Of a stretch of 64,000 nucleotides of DNA, positions 17,236-25,633 are shown piece after piece. The stretch comes from Methylocella silvestris BL2 (lineage in GTDB: Bacteria; Pseudomonadota; Alphaproteobacteria; Rhizobiales; Beijerinckiaceae), in contig NC_011666.1 in the NCBI RefSeq assembly GCF_000021745.1, forward strand, positions 1,860,001 through 1,924,000, read 5' to 3'. The position numbers were made by a program, and so were the translations under genes. Position 1 is the stretch's first letter. Each line of letters starts with the position of its first letter. The notes under the pieces were generated by a model, which was given only the letters and a program-made list of their open reading frames with translations, was not told the origin of the DNA and did not search any database.

Positions 17236-18756
17236 CTAACCGACGAGGAACAGCATCGGCACACCGACGAGCAGAAAGACCAGCAGATAGTAGCCGCCGA
17301 AGATGGCCCCCAGACGCCAGTAATCGCGCCCCGGCAGGAAGCCGCTGCCAGCGTAGACCGGGCTAGGCCCGGTGCCATATGGGGTGATGATCCCCATGAT
17401 GCCAAGGCTCAGGCACAACCCCAGCGCAGCGGTGGCGATCGGCAGGCCGGGGATTTTGGTCGCCACGATCAGCATCAATGGCAGCAGAGCGGTGGTATGA
17501 GCGGTGGTGCTGGCGAACAGGTAATGCAGCAGAAAAAACAGCACGATCAGCGCGATCAACCCGGCCAATGCCGGCAAGGTCGCCAAGAGCGGGCCGACCA
17601 ATCCGGCGAGCCACGCCACCACGCCGACCTGCGCCAGCCCGGCGGCCAACGCCACCAGCGTGCCGAACCACACCAGGGTGTTGAACGCCGGCTTGTCGTC
17701 CAGCACATCGGTCCAGGTGATCGTGCGGGTCACCACCAGCAACCCGACTACCATCAGCGCCACCGTGGTCGGATCCACCATCTGCGCGCCGAAAATCCAC
17801 AGCGCCAGGGCCAGGATAACCAGGATCAGAAGCGTGATCTCCTTGCCGGAGAATGCGCCGAGTTCGCCCAGTTGCTGCCGCGCCCATGCCGGCACCTCCG
17901 GGCATCGCTTCAACTCGGGGGGATACAAGACGTAAGCGAGCAGTGGGGTCGTCGCCAACAGGATCAATCCGACCGGGAGGAAGGCGATGAACCATTGCCC
18001 CCAGCCTAGTTCGACATGGACGGTCTTGCGCACCAGCTCGACTGCGAGAATGTTCGGCGCCAGCCCGGTCAGGAACATCGAACTGGTGACGCATGTCGAG
18101 GCGATCGCCGTCCACATGAGATAGCTGCCGATGCGCCGGGACGACGGATCATTGGGGAGGGACTGGTAGAATTCCGGGATGTTCTTAATGACCGGGAAGA
18201 TCGTGCCGCCGCTGCGCGCCGTGTTGGACGGCATGAAGGGCGCCAGCAGCAGATCGGCAAACATGACGGCATAGCCGAGGGTCAGCGTGCGCGCGCCGAG
18301 CCGCGACAGCAAGAGCAGCGAAATCCGTTTGCCGAGGCCCGTTTTCTCGTACCCCAGGGAAAAAACGAAGGCCGAGAAAATCAGCCATACGGTCGAATTG
18401 GAGAAGCCCGAGAGCGCCCAGGAAATCGCCGCCGCGTTGGCGTTGAAGCCTGGCGCCGCCAGCTGCGCTGGCGAGAACAGGACGAAATGTGAGAGCGCCG
18501 CCCCTGCTGTTATGCCGAGAAAGCCGACCGCAGCCGCAGGAACCGGCTCGACGATCAGCCCGACGATAACGGTGACGAATAGCGCCAGATAGCGCCAGCT
18601 ATATAGCGGCAGCCCCGGCGGCGCGGGGAGCAGGATCATGATGAGGCCGATGGCCAGCGGCAAAGCGGCCATTAGCGTATGCCGGCTGAGCGGCGATGCG
18701 CTGGCCACCGACGACTGCGGGTGCTCGCGCAAAAACGCCTTCGAGTGAAAGTTCAT
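17236..18756 (-). CDS. DASS-family (SLC13-like) dicarboxylate transporter
   Basis: A 506-residue inner-membrane carrier with about a dozen hydrophobic helices. The two DASS signature loops are PSNTARSGG (176-184) and FASTTAHTTA (414-423), which correspond to the paired SNT/STT substrate motifs. Relatives (CitT, TtdT, plant DiT1) move C4-dicarboxylates or 2-oxoglutarate. In an operon with fumarate reductase, fumarate or malate uptake and succinate export are the likely tasks; this is inference. It starts at the ATG at 18754-18756 with AAGGA five bases upstream. It is the first gene of the operon, 70 bp from the FNR-type box, and is followed by frdA after 13 bp. Confidence 0.88.
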   Translation of the reverse strand: MNFHSKAFLREHPQSSVASASPLSRHTLMAALPLAIGLIMILLPAPPGLPLYSWRYLALFVTVIVGLIVEPVPAAAVGFLGITAGAALSHFVLFSPAQLAAPGFNANAAAISWALSGFSNSTVWLIFSAFVFSLGYEKTGLGKRISLLLLSRLGARTLTLGYAVMFADLLLAPFMPSNTARSGGTIFPVIKNIPEFYQSLPNDPSSRRIGSYLMWTAIASTCVTSSMFLTGLAPNILAVELVRKTVHVELGWGQWFIAFLPVGLILLATTPLLAYVLYPPELKRCPEVPAWARQQLGELGAFSGKEITLLILVILALALWIFGAQMVDPTTVALMVVGLLVVTRTITWTDVLDDKPAFNTLVWFGTLVALAAGLAQVGVVAWLAGLVGPLLATLPALAGLIALIVLFFLLHYLFASTTAHTTALLPLMLIVATKIPGLPIATAALGLCLSLGIMGIITPYGTGPSPVYAGSGFLPGRDYWRLGAIFGGYYLLVFLLVGVPMLFLVG

Positions 18757-18798
18757 CGTAATCCTTGCTCGAAAGTGAAATGCAACCCGTCCTTGACG

Positions 18799-18840
18799 AG
18801 CATACCCCACATCGAGCTCTTGAGCGTTGACCTGGATCAA
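18799..18840 (-). promoter_or_regulatory. FNR/FixK-type activated promoter of the transporter-frd-rquA operon
   Basis: On the minus strand, TTGATCCAGGTCAA (18827-18840) fits the FNR/FixK consensus TTGAY-N4-RTCAA without mismatch. Exactly 22 bp downstream is TATGCT (18799-18804), a fair -10 element. If transcription starts about 7 bp after it, near 18792, the box is centred at -41.5, the classic class II activation position. The untranslated leader would then be about 36 nt. No good -35 exists apart from the box, as expected for an activated promoter. Confidence 0.75.
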
Positions 18841-19049
18841 GAAGGCATCAAATCGGCGCCGCCCAAACCACCGGGAAGCCGTATCGCAACGCGTGGCGGC
18901 GGAGGCCATTGATCGGTCTGGCGCGGCGACCGCCAAGCGTCTGACAAACGCGCGTCCGCTAGCGGCCGCCGCAGTGATCTCGGGTAGGGCGGCGTCGTCA
19001 ACTCGCGCGCGCGAAGACATAAAATCTGGCGGCCCTCTCCGTTGAACTC

Positions 19050-19740
19050 AGACACAACAATGTGTTCCGGCAAGATCCCTGCGAACTGCGGCGGCGGCGT
19101 TGCGCCGCGCGCGATCATCGGGCGCCGTGAGGTCATGGCGAGCAAAGTGTGACAGGTTGGCGATCGGATCATGAAGGAAGACAAAGCGCTGGAGTTAAAG
19201 GGTTGGTTTGACGCGCTTCATGATCCGCTCGCGTCGTCTTGTTAGCTGGCGCGAATCCTCCGCGCGATCGTCGAGGTTTTTGTGCTGACGATGCGCGAAT
19301 CACAAGCCCATATCATTGCGCGGCGCCATAAGAGCCAAGCTTGACTTTAGATCATGAAACGCGGGATGCGCTTGCTTGCGAATAAGTTTGAGTAGAAGCC
19401 TCTCGGCGGCGGGCTGCTTCAGCTTTGAACCAAAACGTCGAGAACGAAGCCGTCCCTATCTACGGCGCGCCAAAGCCAATGTGTCTTGCGGTTGATCGAG
19501 ATAGCGATGTCATCAAGACGCCGTTTGTCCGCCAATCAAGGCCCAGGCGGCGGAGCGATTTCTCGGCCCCGCGCTGGACGCTTTCATGGCTGACCATGAC
19601 CCTTGGCGCCGTCAGAAGATCTTTAACAATTCTAAAGCTCAAGGGAAAGCGAAAATAGAGCCAAATCGCGTGGCGATCGCCTCCGCCGGAAAACGAGGCC
19701 GCGATAAAGAGACGATTGCGCTTTAGTTCATAGCCGAAAA
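19050..19740 (-). pseudogene. Decayed IS6-family transposase
   Basis: On the minus strand, around 19720-19480, a frame reads AIWLYFRFPLSFRIVKDLL, then TAPRVMVSHESVQRGAEKS and LRRLGLDWRTNGVL, which follow the IS6/IS26-type transposase N-terminus and helix-turn-helix. After a stop, RAVDRDGFVLDVLVQS (DDE region) appears, and further on in another frame FAHRQHKNLDDRAEDSRQLT and MKRVKPTLQLQRFVFLHDP, typical of the C-terminus. At least one stop codon and several frame changes make it inactive. No intact terminal inverted repeats were found. It lies directly upstream of the frd-rquA operon promoter. Confidence 0.8.
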
Positions 19741-20275
19741 ATACGCCAGAAGCGCTTCAAGCTGTTGACTTGTTGGCCGCGTCGGCGGGGCGACTGGCCG
19801 GCTGCCGCACGACCCGCACCGCGACCGCCCGACTCCGTAATTTCGATGAGCGCTTCCTTAAGCTTTCAGTCGGCGGCAATTCCCTTTTCCGGCTTGCCCT
19901 CAGCCTTCTCGACGAGCTACGCGGCGATTACGACGTGTGTTCCAAAAACCCCCAACCATTGCGTCGCCAAGGTTAGCAGCGCGTTCCGCGCCGGGTCGTT
20001 GCTGCGGATGATTTCCATCGAAACCACGGGGTCCGCGTGGCGGGGCCAGATCAAGGCGTCCCGCACGACGCGCGACCACCCACGAAGCTTCCGAGTGGGG
20101 CGGCCTGTTGTGGGCGTCCCGGAATGAAGAAAGCGCGCAGGATGGTCAGGGCAGCGACGACATACTTGGCGCGATATGTCTTGGCCATTTCGATTGAATC
20201 GAAATCGAACGCGCGAAGACGGGCTGCATGCTCGCGCCCGGCTCGATCGCGACGGGTCGACGCCCAAATAAATAG
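19741..20275. other. Gene-poor remnant region
   Basis: About 535 bp between the transposase relic and the next gene. A plus-strand frame at 19770-19976 (68 codons) and short minus-strand frames are present, but none has a recognisable motif, a good ribosome site or a family resemblance. It looks like eroded mobile or transferred DNA. Confidence 0.35.
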
Positions 20276-20701
20276 TCAATCGGCGCGCGCCATCTGGGCC
20301 GATTTCTTTCGCTCGGCGTTGGATGCGCTCATGACGGCGTCCCAATCCGGCGCGCCAGATGTCAGAAAATTGATGATCGCCCGGGCTGCTTGCGTGGCGC
20401 TGGCGCGCCAGCCGGGATGGCTGTGGTTCACCGTAAAATCCGGGAAGAACAGCGCCGAGAGCGGGGCGCCGCCCTGCGCCTGGCTTTGCACATAGCGCCG
20501 CGCTCCGCGCACGGAGACGCCGTGAGCCAGCGCCATATGGCCGCCAATACAGCCGATCGAGCCGCAATCCGACGCGGCGCGCGCCATATCGAGCGCGATG
20601 TCTTCGTTAAGCAGCTTTGCGGCCAGCGCGATCAACTCCTCGCGCTCCCAATCTTCGACGCCGAGCGCGCTCGCGTGCAAATAGGGTTGATGATGCTTCA
20701 T
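20276..20701 (-). CDS. Hypothetical protein, 141 residues
   Basis: It starts at the ATG at 20699-20701 with a good GGAG site seven bases upstream, and begins MKHHQPYLHASALGVEDWE. The protein is soluble, with an acidic helical N-terminus, a CGSIGCIGGHMALAHG stretch near residue 47 containing two cysteines and two histidines, and a C-terminal helix. The spacing of C and H residues could suit metal or cofactor binding, but no family is recognised. A longer in-frame extension upstream has no support. It is transcribed away from the molybdopterin-like gene to its right. Confidence 0.6.
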   Translation of the reverse strand: MKHHQPYLHASALGVEDWEREELIALAAKLLNEDIALDMARAASDCGSIGCIGGHMALAHGVSVRGARRYVQSQAQGGAPLSALFFPDFTVNHSHPGWRASATQAARAIINFLTSGAPDWDAVMSASNAERKKSAQMARAD

Positions 20702-20828
20702 CGGCCGCTCCTCAAAATTCAGGGAAGACGCAAAGCGTCTCATGGGCGCCCGCGCGTGACAAGGGGCGCGCGACGCCCCTATAGTGGCCGCGGATCCGCC
20801 TGCGGATCTGACCGCCATGAGGACAGGC

Positions 20829-21317
20829 ATGCGATTTTCCGTTGCGCTCATCTCCCTCGCCTTGCTCGCAGCGAGCCCTTCGCAGGCCGATGAGGCAAAC
20901 GTCAGCGTTGCCCTCACCGGACTTGATGGGCAAGCCGGCGCGGTGACGCTCGATGAACTGGCGGCGCTGCCTCGGGCTACGGTCAGCGCCGAACAGCACG
21001 GCGCGGCGCATGCGTTCGAGGGCGCCCTGCTGACGGACATTCTCGCCAGGGTCGGCGCGCCGAGCGGCAAGGCCATCCACGGCGCGGAGATGACCGACGT
21101 CATCATCGTCGAAGCCCGCGACGGATACAAGATCGCGCTCGATCTCGCCGGAACCGACGCCACCATCCGCAAGGATCGCGTGATCCTTGCCGACCGCATG
21201 GACGGCGCGCCGATCGGGCCGGAGACGGGTCCGTTTCGTCTGGTTGTCGAGGGCGATTTACGCCCTGCCCGCTCGGTGCGGATGGTCAAGCAGATCAGGC
21301 TTGAACGGCTGCATTAG
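20829..21317 (+). CDS. Periplasmic protein with molybdopterin-oxidoreductase-like fold, no Mo ligand cysteine
   Basis: A 162-residue protein with a signal peptide (MRFSVALISLALLAASPSQA, cleavage near 20). The mature part resembles the small SUOX-like molybdopterin-binding domain proteins: VTLDELAALPRATV, FEGALLTDILARVGAP, VIIVEARDGYKIALDL and GPFRLVVEGDLRPARSVR. It contains no cysteine, so the usual molybdenum ligand is absent. It probably is not an active molybdoenzyme and may instead be a binding or scaffold protein. The ATG at 20829 has GAGGA five bases upstream. The ATG at 20817 is an alternative start. Confidence 0.65.
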   Translation: MRFSVALISLALLAASPSQADEANVSVALTGLDGQAGAVTLDELAALPRATVSAEQHGAAHAFEGALLTDILARVGAPSGKAIHGAEMTDVIIVEARDGYKIALDLAGTDATIRKDRVILADRMDGAPIGPETGPFRLVVEGDLRPARSVRMVKQIRLERLH

Positions 21318-21339
21318 CCGCCCGCTCGATACTCGCGTT

Positions 21340-21510
21340 CTATCGATACATCACGAAGTAGATGATCAGGAACGCGCAGACCACGAGGAACAATCCCCAG
21401 CCTAGAACGTAGCGTGTGACATGCGTCGACGCGCCTTGCCGCGCTTCCGTGGTTGTCAGGACCTCCGGCGTTTCCGGGCCATGATCGCGCTGATTGTCTC
21501 TTATCGACAT
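21340..21510 (-). CDS. Small single-pass membrane protein
   Basis: A 56-residue protein from the ATG at 21508-21510, with a strong GGAG site. The first 30 residues are polar (MSIRDNQRDHGPETPEVLTT), followed by one hydrophobic helix (LGWGLFLVVCAFLIIYFVMY) at the C-terminus. No family is recognised. It converges with the preceding periplasmic gene, 22 bp from its stop codon. Confidence 0.6.
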   Translation of the reverse strand: MSIRDNQRDHGPETPEVLTTTEARQGASTHVTRYVLGWGLFLVVCAFLIIYFVMYR

Positions 21511-21705
21511 TGATCGACTCCTTTCGCAGCTTGGGTCGCCTACGCCACGATTCCCTCGCAAACAAGACGACGCCGCATCGGGTTCCCGGCATGGAAGCCC
21601 ATTAGGCCGCCATCATGTGAAAGCTCTTCCGTCGTGCGCCGCGGCACGTCGCGCCTCGTGGCGAAGCGCTATGTTTCCGCCTCGCGCCTGTTGCGGAGAC
21701 TCGTC

Positions 21706-22221
21706 ATGATATTTGAGCAATTTGAAAGCGGCGATGCGGGCCCGACCGCATCCTCGGCGGATCACGCCAGCAAATTTCCCTGCTGCGGTCAGTACCTGAA
21801 ATATTGGCTGAGCCCGCAGACGATGAAGGCGAAAACGCCGGACCGTTGGAAAATTTTCGTGAAATGGTGCGGCAACAATGAGGTTTGGGCGACCGAAGCC
21901 TGCGCCTGGGGCAAAGGCCCGCTCGTGCAAATCAACAGCGCAAAAGTGGGCCACGCCATGGGGCGCACCACTGGCGATGACAACGGCCAGGTTGTTTGCT
22001 TCATTCATGGCAAGGTCGCCAACAAATACGAACAGGGCAACGGCTGGATCATCTGGGAATCGACCGTGCTGCACGAACTCATCCACTGGACGCGCTGGAA
22101 GCAGAAGCTGTCCGACCCGACCGACGACGCCGGAAATGCGATCGAAGTCGGCAAGGCGTTCGAGGCGGAAGCCTATGGCGCCGACGTCACGCTGCAGACG
22201 CCGTGGCGCGCTGGGCCGTAA
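21706..22221 (+). CDS. Putative zinc metallopeptidase-like protein (HELIH motif)
   Basis: A 171-residue protein with HELIH at 123-127, the HExxH zinc-binding motif, followed by EVGKAFEAEAYG (147-158), whose E153 or nearby residues could be a third ligand. The arrangement, in which HELIHW is followed about 25 residues later by FExxAYG, recalls the Tox-MPTase3 group of predicted toxin metallopeptidases, though here it stands alone without a delivery domain. There is no signal peptide, and the five cysteines lie in the N-terminal half. The ATG at 21706 has GGAG upstream. It abuts the topoisomerase gene, which ends on the next base in the opposite direction. Family placement is tentative. Confidence 0.55.
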   Translation: MIFEQFESGDAGPTASSADHASKFPCCGQYLKYWLSPQTMKAKTPDRWKIFVKWCGNNEVWATEACAWGKGPLVQINSAKVGHAMGRTTGDDNGQVVCFIHGKVANKYEQGNGWIIWESTVLHELIHWTRWKQKLSDPTDDAGNAIEVGKAFEAEAYGADVTLQTPWRAGP

Positions 22222-23322
22222 TCAGGGCGCGCAGCCGTTCGGCCCGGCCCGCTCCAGACGCGCGCGTAAGATCGCAAGCACCGCGGCTTCCTCCGGCTCG
22301 AGCCCCGCGAGTTCATCGCGCAGCTCTTTTTCGATTTCGGTCTTGATCCCGGCGACAAGGCCGCCGTCGAGATAGCCGTTCAGAATCTCGGGATGGATGT
22401 AGCATTTGCGGCAGATCGTCGGCGTGTTGCCGAGCCGGGAAGCGACCCGCTCGATCGCCTGCCGCAAATTGCGCTTCGCCTGCGCCGCGCTATCGAAACT
22501 CTGGAGCTCCCTGAGCTCGATGGCGGCGAGGACGGTGCCGGCAAAGGTGCGAAAATCCTTCGCGGTGATTTCCTCGCCGGTGATCTCTTTCAGATAGGCG
22601 TTCACGTCGCTCGACGCGACGCGCTGCTCCTCGCCATGATCATCGACATATTGCAAAAGCTCCTGGCCGGGCAATTCCTGACATTGCTTGATGATCCGGG
22701 CGATGCGGCGGTCCTTGACCTTGAGCGACCATTGCTTGCCGCTCTTGCCCGTGAAGCGAAAGCGCACCTGCGACCCCTCGACGACCGCGTGACGGTTTTG
22801 CAGAGTGGTGACGCCATAGCTTTTATTCTGCCGCGCGTAATCCTCATTGCCAACGCGGATCAGGGTCGTATCCAAGAGATAGACGACCGCGGCGAGCACC
22901 TTCTCGCGCCCCAATCCGCGTTGCGACATATCCGCGGCGACTCGTCTTCGAATGGCGGGCAGCGCTTTAGCGAAAGCCATCACATGCTCATATTTCGCGC
23001 TCTCGCGGAGCTCGCGGAACGCGGGATGATAGCGGTACTGCTTTCGCTTGCGCGCGTCGCGGCCGGTCGCCTGGATATGGCCGTTGGGGGATGGGCAGAT
23101 CCAGACGTCGGCATAGGCGGGCGGGATAGCGAGCGATCGAATGCGCTTCAATGTGGCGGCGTCCCGGACAAGGCCGCCGCCTGGATGCCTGTAGGAAAAT
23201 CCCTTGCCGGATTTTCGCCGGCTGATCCCCGGCCGGGAGTCCGAGACGTAGCGCAAGCCCGCCGACTCGGCCGCTTCCCTCGGATCGACAACAAGCGAAG
23301 CTTCATCTGTTGAATCAAGCAC
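22222..23322 (-). CDS. DNA topoisomerase IB
   Basis: About 366 residues, the normal size of bacterial type IB enzymes. It relaxes supercoils through a 3'-phosphotyrosine. The N-terminal segment GLRYVSDSRPGISRRKSGKG, the core VYLLDTTLIRVGNEDYARQN and KDFRTFAGTVLAA are diagnostic. The nucleophile is expected at Y308 in NTPTICRKCYIHPEI. The likely start is the GTG at 23320-23322, although its Shine-Dalgarno sequence is poor. A longer in-frame extension overlaps the divergent DUF763 gene and was rejected. It lies next to the DNA-repair genes on its right. Confidence 0.9.
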   Translation of the reverse strand: MLDSTDEASLVVDPREAAESAGLRYVSDSRPGISRRKSGKGFSYRHPGGGLVRDAATLKRIRSLAIPPAYADVWICPSPNGHIQATGRDARKRKQYRYHPAFRELRESAKYEHVMAFAKALPAIRRRVAADMSQRGLGREKVLAAVVYLLDTTLIRVGNEDYARQNKSYGVTTLQNRHAVVEGSQVRFRFTGKSGKQWSLKVKDRRIARIIKQCQELPGQELLQYVDDHGEEQRVASSDVNAYLKEITGEEITAKDFRTFAGTVLAAIELRELQSFDSAAQAKRNLRQAIERVASRLGNTPTICRKCYIHPEILNGYLDGGLVAGIKTEIEKELRDELAGLEPEEAAVLAILRARLERAGPNGCAP

Positions 23323-23456
23323 GGAGCGATCCCGAAAAACGGCGCAGCCTCCCAAACGATGGTCTCGGCTCCCCGTTCCATCGGCTGGGCCGCCTTTACG
23401 CGCGTGCGCCCTTGCGTCAAACTCGCCCCGTCGCGCAACGAGGGAAGGACCCAAGG

Positions 23457-24758
23457 ATGACCCGTCGCAGCGGAAACGCTGACTTGCCGCTGCACTCCGG
23501 CCGCGTGCCCGCCTGGCTTGCGGACCGCATGACACTGCTCGGCGCGGCGATCAGCGAGGCCGTGATCCTGCACTACGGCCGCGACGAATTCCTGCGCCGG
23601 CTCGCGCATCCGTTCTGGTTCCAATCCCTTGGCGCCGTCATGGGAATGGACTGGCATTCGTCGGGGATTACGACGAGCGTGCTCGGCGCCCTGAAGCGGG
23701 GCCTTGCGCCGCGGGCTCGGGAGCTTGGAATTCATATCTGCGGCGGCCGCGGCAAACATTCCCGCCAGACGCCGGCGGAGCTGATGCGCGCCGGCGAAGA
23801 GGCGGGATTTGATGGAGCGCCGCTGGCGGATGCGAGCCGCCTCGTCGCCAAGGTCGACAGCGCCGCCGTGCAGGACGGCTTCGAGCTTTACCTGCACAGC
23901 TTCATCGTCGCCGATGACGGCAGCTGGGTCGTCGTCCAACAGGGCATGAACGGCGCGCTTCGGCAGGCGCGGCGCTATCATTGGCTGTCAGAGGGGCTGC
24001 GCAGCTTCGTCGACGACCCGCATGCGGCGATCGACGGGCGCAAGGGCGCCGACATCATCAACCTCACCGATCACCGCGCGGAATTTTCACGCGCGCGACA
24101 ACTCGATTTGCTGCAAACCCTCGGGCCGGATGGAATCGCCAGCGAATTCGCTTCGCTCGCGGAACGCGCGGCGCCGACGCCGAAGCCGCAGCTCGAGTTC
24201 CCCTTTCTCGTCATGCCGGCGCATCATGAGGTTCGGCCCGGCGATGTCATGATGCGCCGGCTGCGCGGCGCGCTTGCCGCTGCGGCCGATTGCGGTCCGC
24301 AGGATTTCGCCGATCTCTTGATGACGCCGGGCGTCGGCGAGCGCACGGTGCGCGCTTTGGCGCTGGTCGCCGAAGTGGTGCATGGCGCGCCCTGCCGCTT
24401 CACCGATCCGGCGCGGTTCTCGCTCGCGCATGGCGGCAAGGACGGTCATCCCTTCCCCGTGCCCGTAAAAGTCTACGACGAGACGATCCGCGTCATGAAA
24501 TCCGCCGTCCGCAAGGCCCGGCTCGGACGCGCAGAGGAGCTTGACGCCTTGAAACGTCTTGACGATCAGGCGCGGCTTGCCGAGCGCGCCGCGACGAAAC
24601 CCTCTTTTGAGGCATTTGTTGCGGAAGAACGGCGCCTCTCGCCTTCTTATGGCGGCAGGACCGTCGCCGGCGACGCCGCCCCCGCTCGAACAAAGCCAAG
24701 GCTCCCGCCGCGTGATGGATGGGGAACGGGCGGGGCGGCGTCGGCGTTGCAACCATGA
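23457..24758 (+). CDS. DUF763 domain protein
   Basis: A 433-residue protein of the DUF763 family: SGRVPAWLADRMTLLGAAIS at the N-terminus, FWFQSLGAVMGMDWHSSGIT, and HICGGRGKHSRQTPAEL. Near 290 there is TPGVGERTVRALALVAEVV, which looks like a helix-hairpin-helix DNA-binding element, followed by DPARFSLAHGGKDGHPFPV. The function is unknown. The HhH-like stretch and its position 12 bp before ku suggest a part in DNA repair or processing; this is inference. The ATG at 23457 follows AAGGACCC. It diverges from the topoisomerase IB gene. Confidence 0.85.
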   Translation: MTRRSGNADLPLHSGRVPAWLADRMTLLGAAISEAVILHYGRDEFLRRLAHPFWFQSLGAVMGMDWHSSGITTSVLGALKRGLAPRARELGIHICGGRGKHSRQTPAELMRAGEEAGFDGAPLADASRLVAKVDSAAVQDGFELYLHSFIVADDGSWVVVQQGMNGALRQARRYHWLSEGLRSFVDDPHAAIDGRKGADIINLTDHRAEFSRARQLDLLQTLGPDGIASEFASLAERAAPTPKPQLEFPFLVMPAHHEVRPGDVMMRRLRGALAAAADCGPQDFADLLMTPGVGERTVRALALVAEVVHGAPCRFTDPARFSLAHGGKDGHPFPVPVKVYDETIRVMKSAVRKARLGRAEELDALKRLDDQARLAERAATKPSFEAFVAEERRLSPSYGGRTVAGDAAPARTKPRLPPRDGWGTGGAASALQP

Positions 24759-24770
24759 AGGAGAATTGCT

Positions 24771-25619
24771 GTGGCGCCGCGCGCGAACTGGAAAGGCGTC
24801 CTGAAGGTCGCCGAACTGACCTCACAGATTTCGCTGTTCACCGCCGCCTCGACTTCGGAGCGCATCGCGTTTCATACGCTAAATCGCAAAACCGGCCATC
24901 GCGTGCAGCGGCAATTCATCGACGCCGAAACCGGAAAGCCGGTGGCGCCGGACGATCAGGTCAAGGGCTATGAGACCGGGCATGGCGAATACGTCATGCT
25001 TGAGGCTGACGAGATTGCGGCGGCCATTCCCGAAAGCGACAAGACGCTCGACGTCCAGGCCTTCATCTCCTGCGACGAAGTCGACGACGTTTTCTTTGAT
25101 CGCCCCTATTATCTGGCGCCAAGCAACCAGGCCACCGAGGAGGCTTTCGCGCTGCTGCGCGAGGGGATGCGCGCAAAAAAGGTTGCAGCGCTGGCGCGCG
25201 CGATGCTGTTTCGCCGGATGCGCTCGCTGCTGATCCGCCCCTCTGGCGCCGGACTGATCGCGAGCACCCTCAACTTCGATTATGAAGTCCGCTCCGCCGA
25301 CGAAGCCTTCGCCGATGTGCGCGACGTCAAGATCGAGGGCGAGATGCTTGATCTCGCCGAACACATCATCAAGACGAAGACCGGCAAGTTTGACGTCAGC
25401 AAGTTCGACGACCGCTATGAGGCGGCCGTCGCCGCTCTCGTCAAGGCGAAGCTTGAAGGCCGCAAGATCGAGCCGCCAAAACCGGTCGCGGCGACCAATG
25501 TGACGAGCCTGCTCGACGCGCTGAGGGAGAGCGCCAAAGGGACCGCCAGGGCGACAGCGAAATCGACCTCGAAGGCGAGCGAGGCAAAAACCCGCGCGCC
25601 GCGGAAAAAGGCGAGCTGA
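24771..25619 (+). CDS. ku: Non-homologous end-joining protein Ku (first copy)
   Basis: A 282-residue Ku that would form a ring dimer on DNA ends and recruit LigD. It has the Ku core with ERIAFHTLNRKTGHRVQRQF, DDQVKGYETGHGEYVMLE and LPRS-like ALARAMLFRRMRSLLIRP. A lysine- and alanine-rich C-terminal tail (AKSTSKASEAKTRAPRKKAS) is typical of bacterial Ku and binds DNA. The start is the GTG at 24771 with GGAG upstream. It is probably co-transcribed with the DUF763 gene and converges with the second ku (14 bp between stop codons). It differs clearly from that copy, so the two are paralogues rather than a recent duplication. Confidence 0.95.
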   Translation: MAPRANWKGVLKVAELTSQISLFTAASTSERIAFHTLNRKTGHRVQRQFIDAETGKPVAPDDQVKGYETGHGEYVMLEADEIAAAIPESDKTLDVQAFISCDEVDDVFFDRPYYLAPSNQATEEAFALLREGMRAKKVAALARAMLFRRMRSLLIRPSGAGLIASTLNFDYEVRSADEAFADVRDVKIEGEMLDLAEHIIKTKTGKFDVSKFDDRYEAAVAALVKAKLEGRKIEPPKPVAATNVTSLLDALRESAKGTARATAKSTSKASEAKTRAPRKKAS

Positions 25620-25633
25620 CGGCGTCGAGCCGC

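Noticed and set aside
15438-17405. FrdA extended to 655 residues from a start at 17405
   Set aside because: The extra 61 residues have no family counterpart and overlap the transporter gene. The GTG at 17222 has a Shine-Dalgarno sequence and gives the normal N-terminus.
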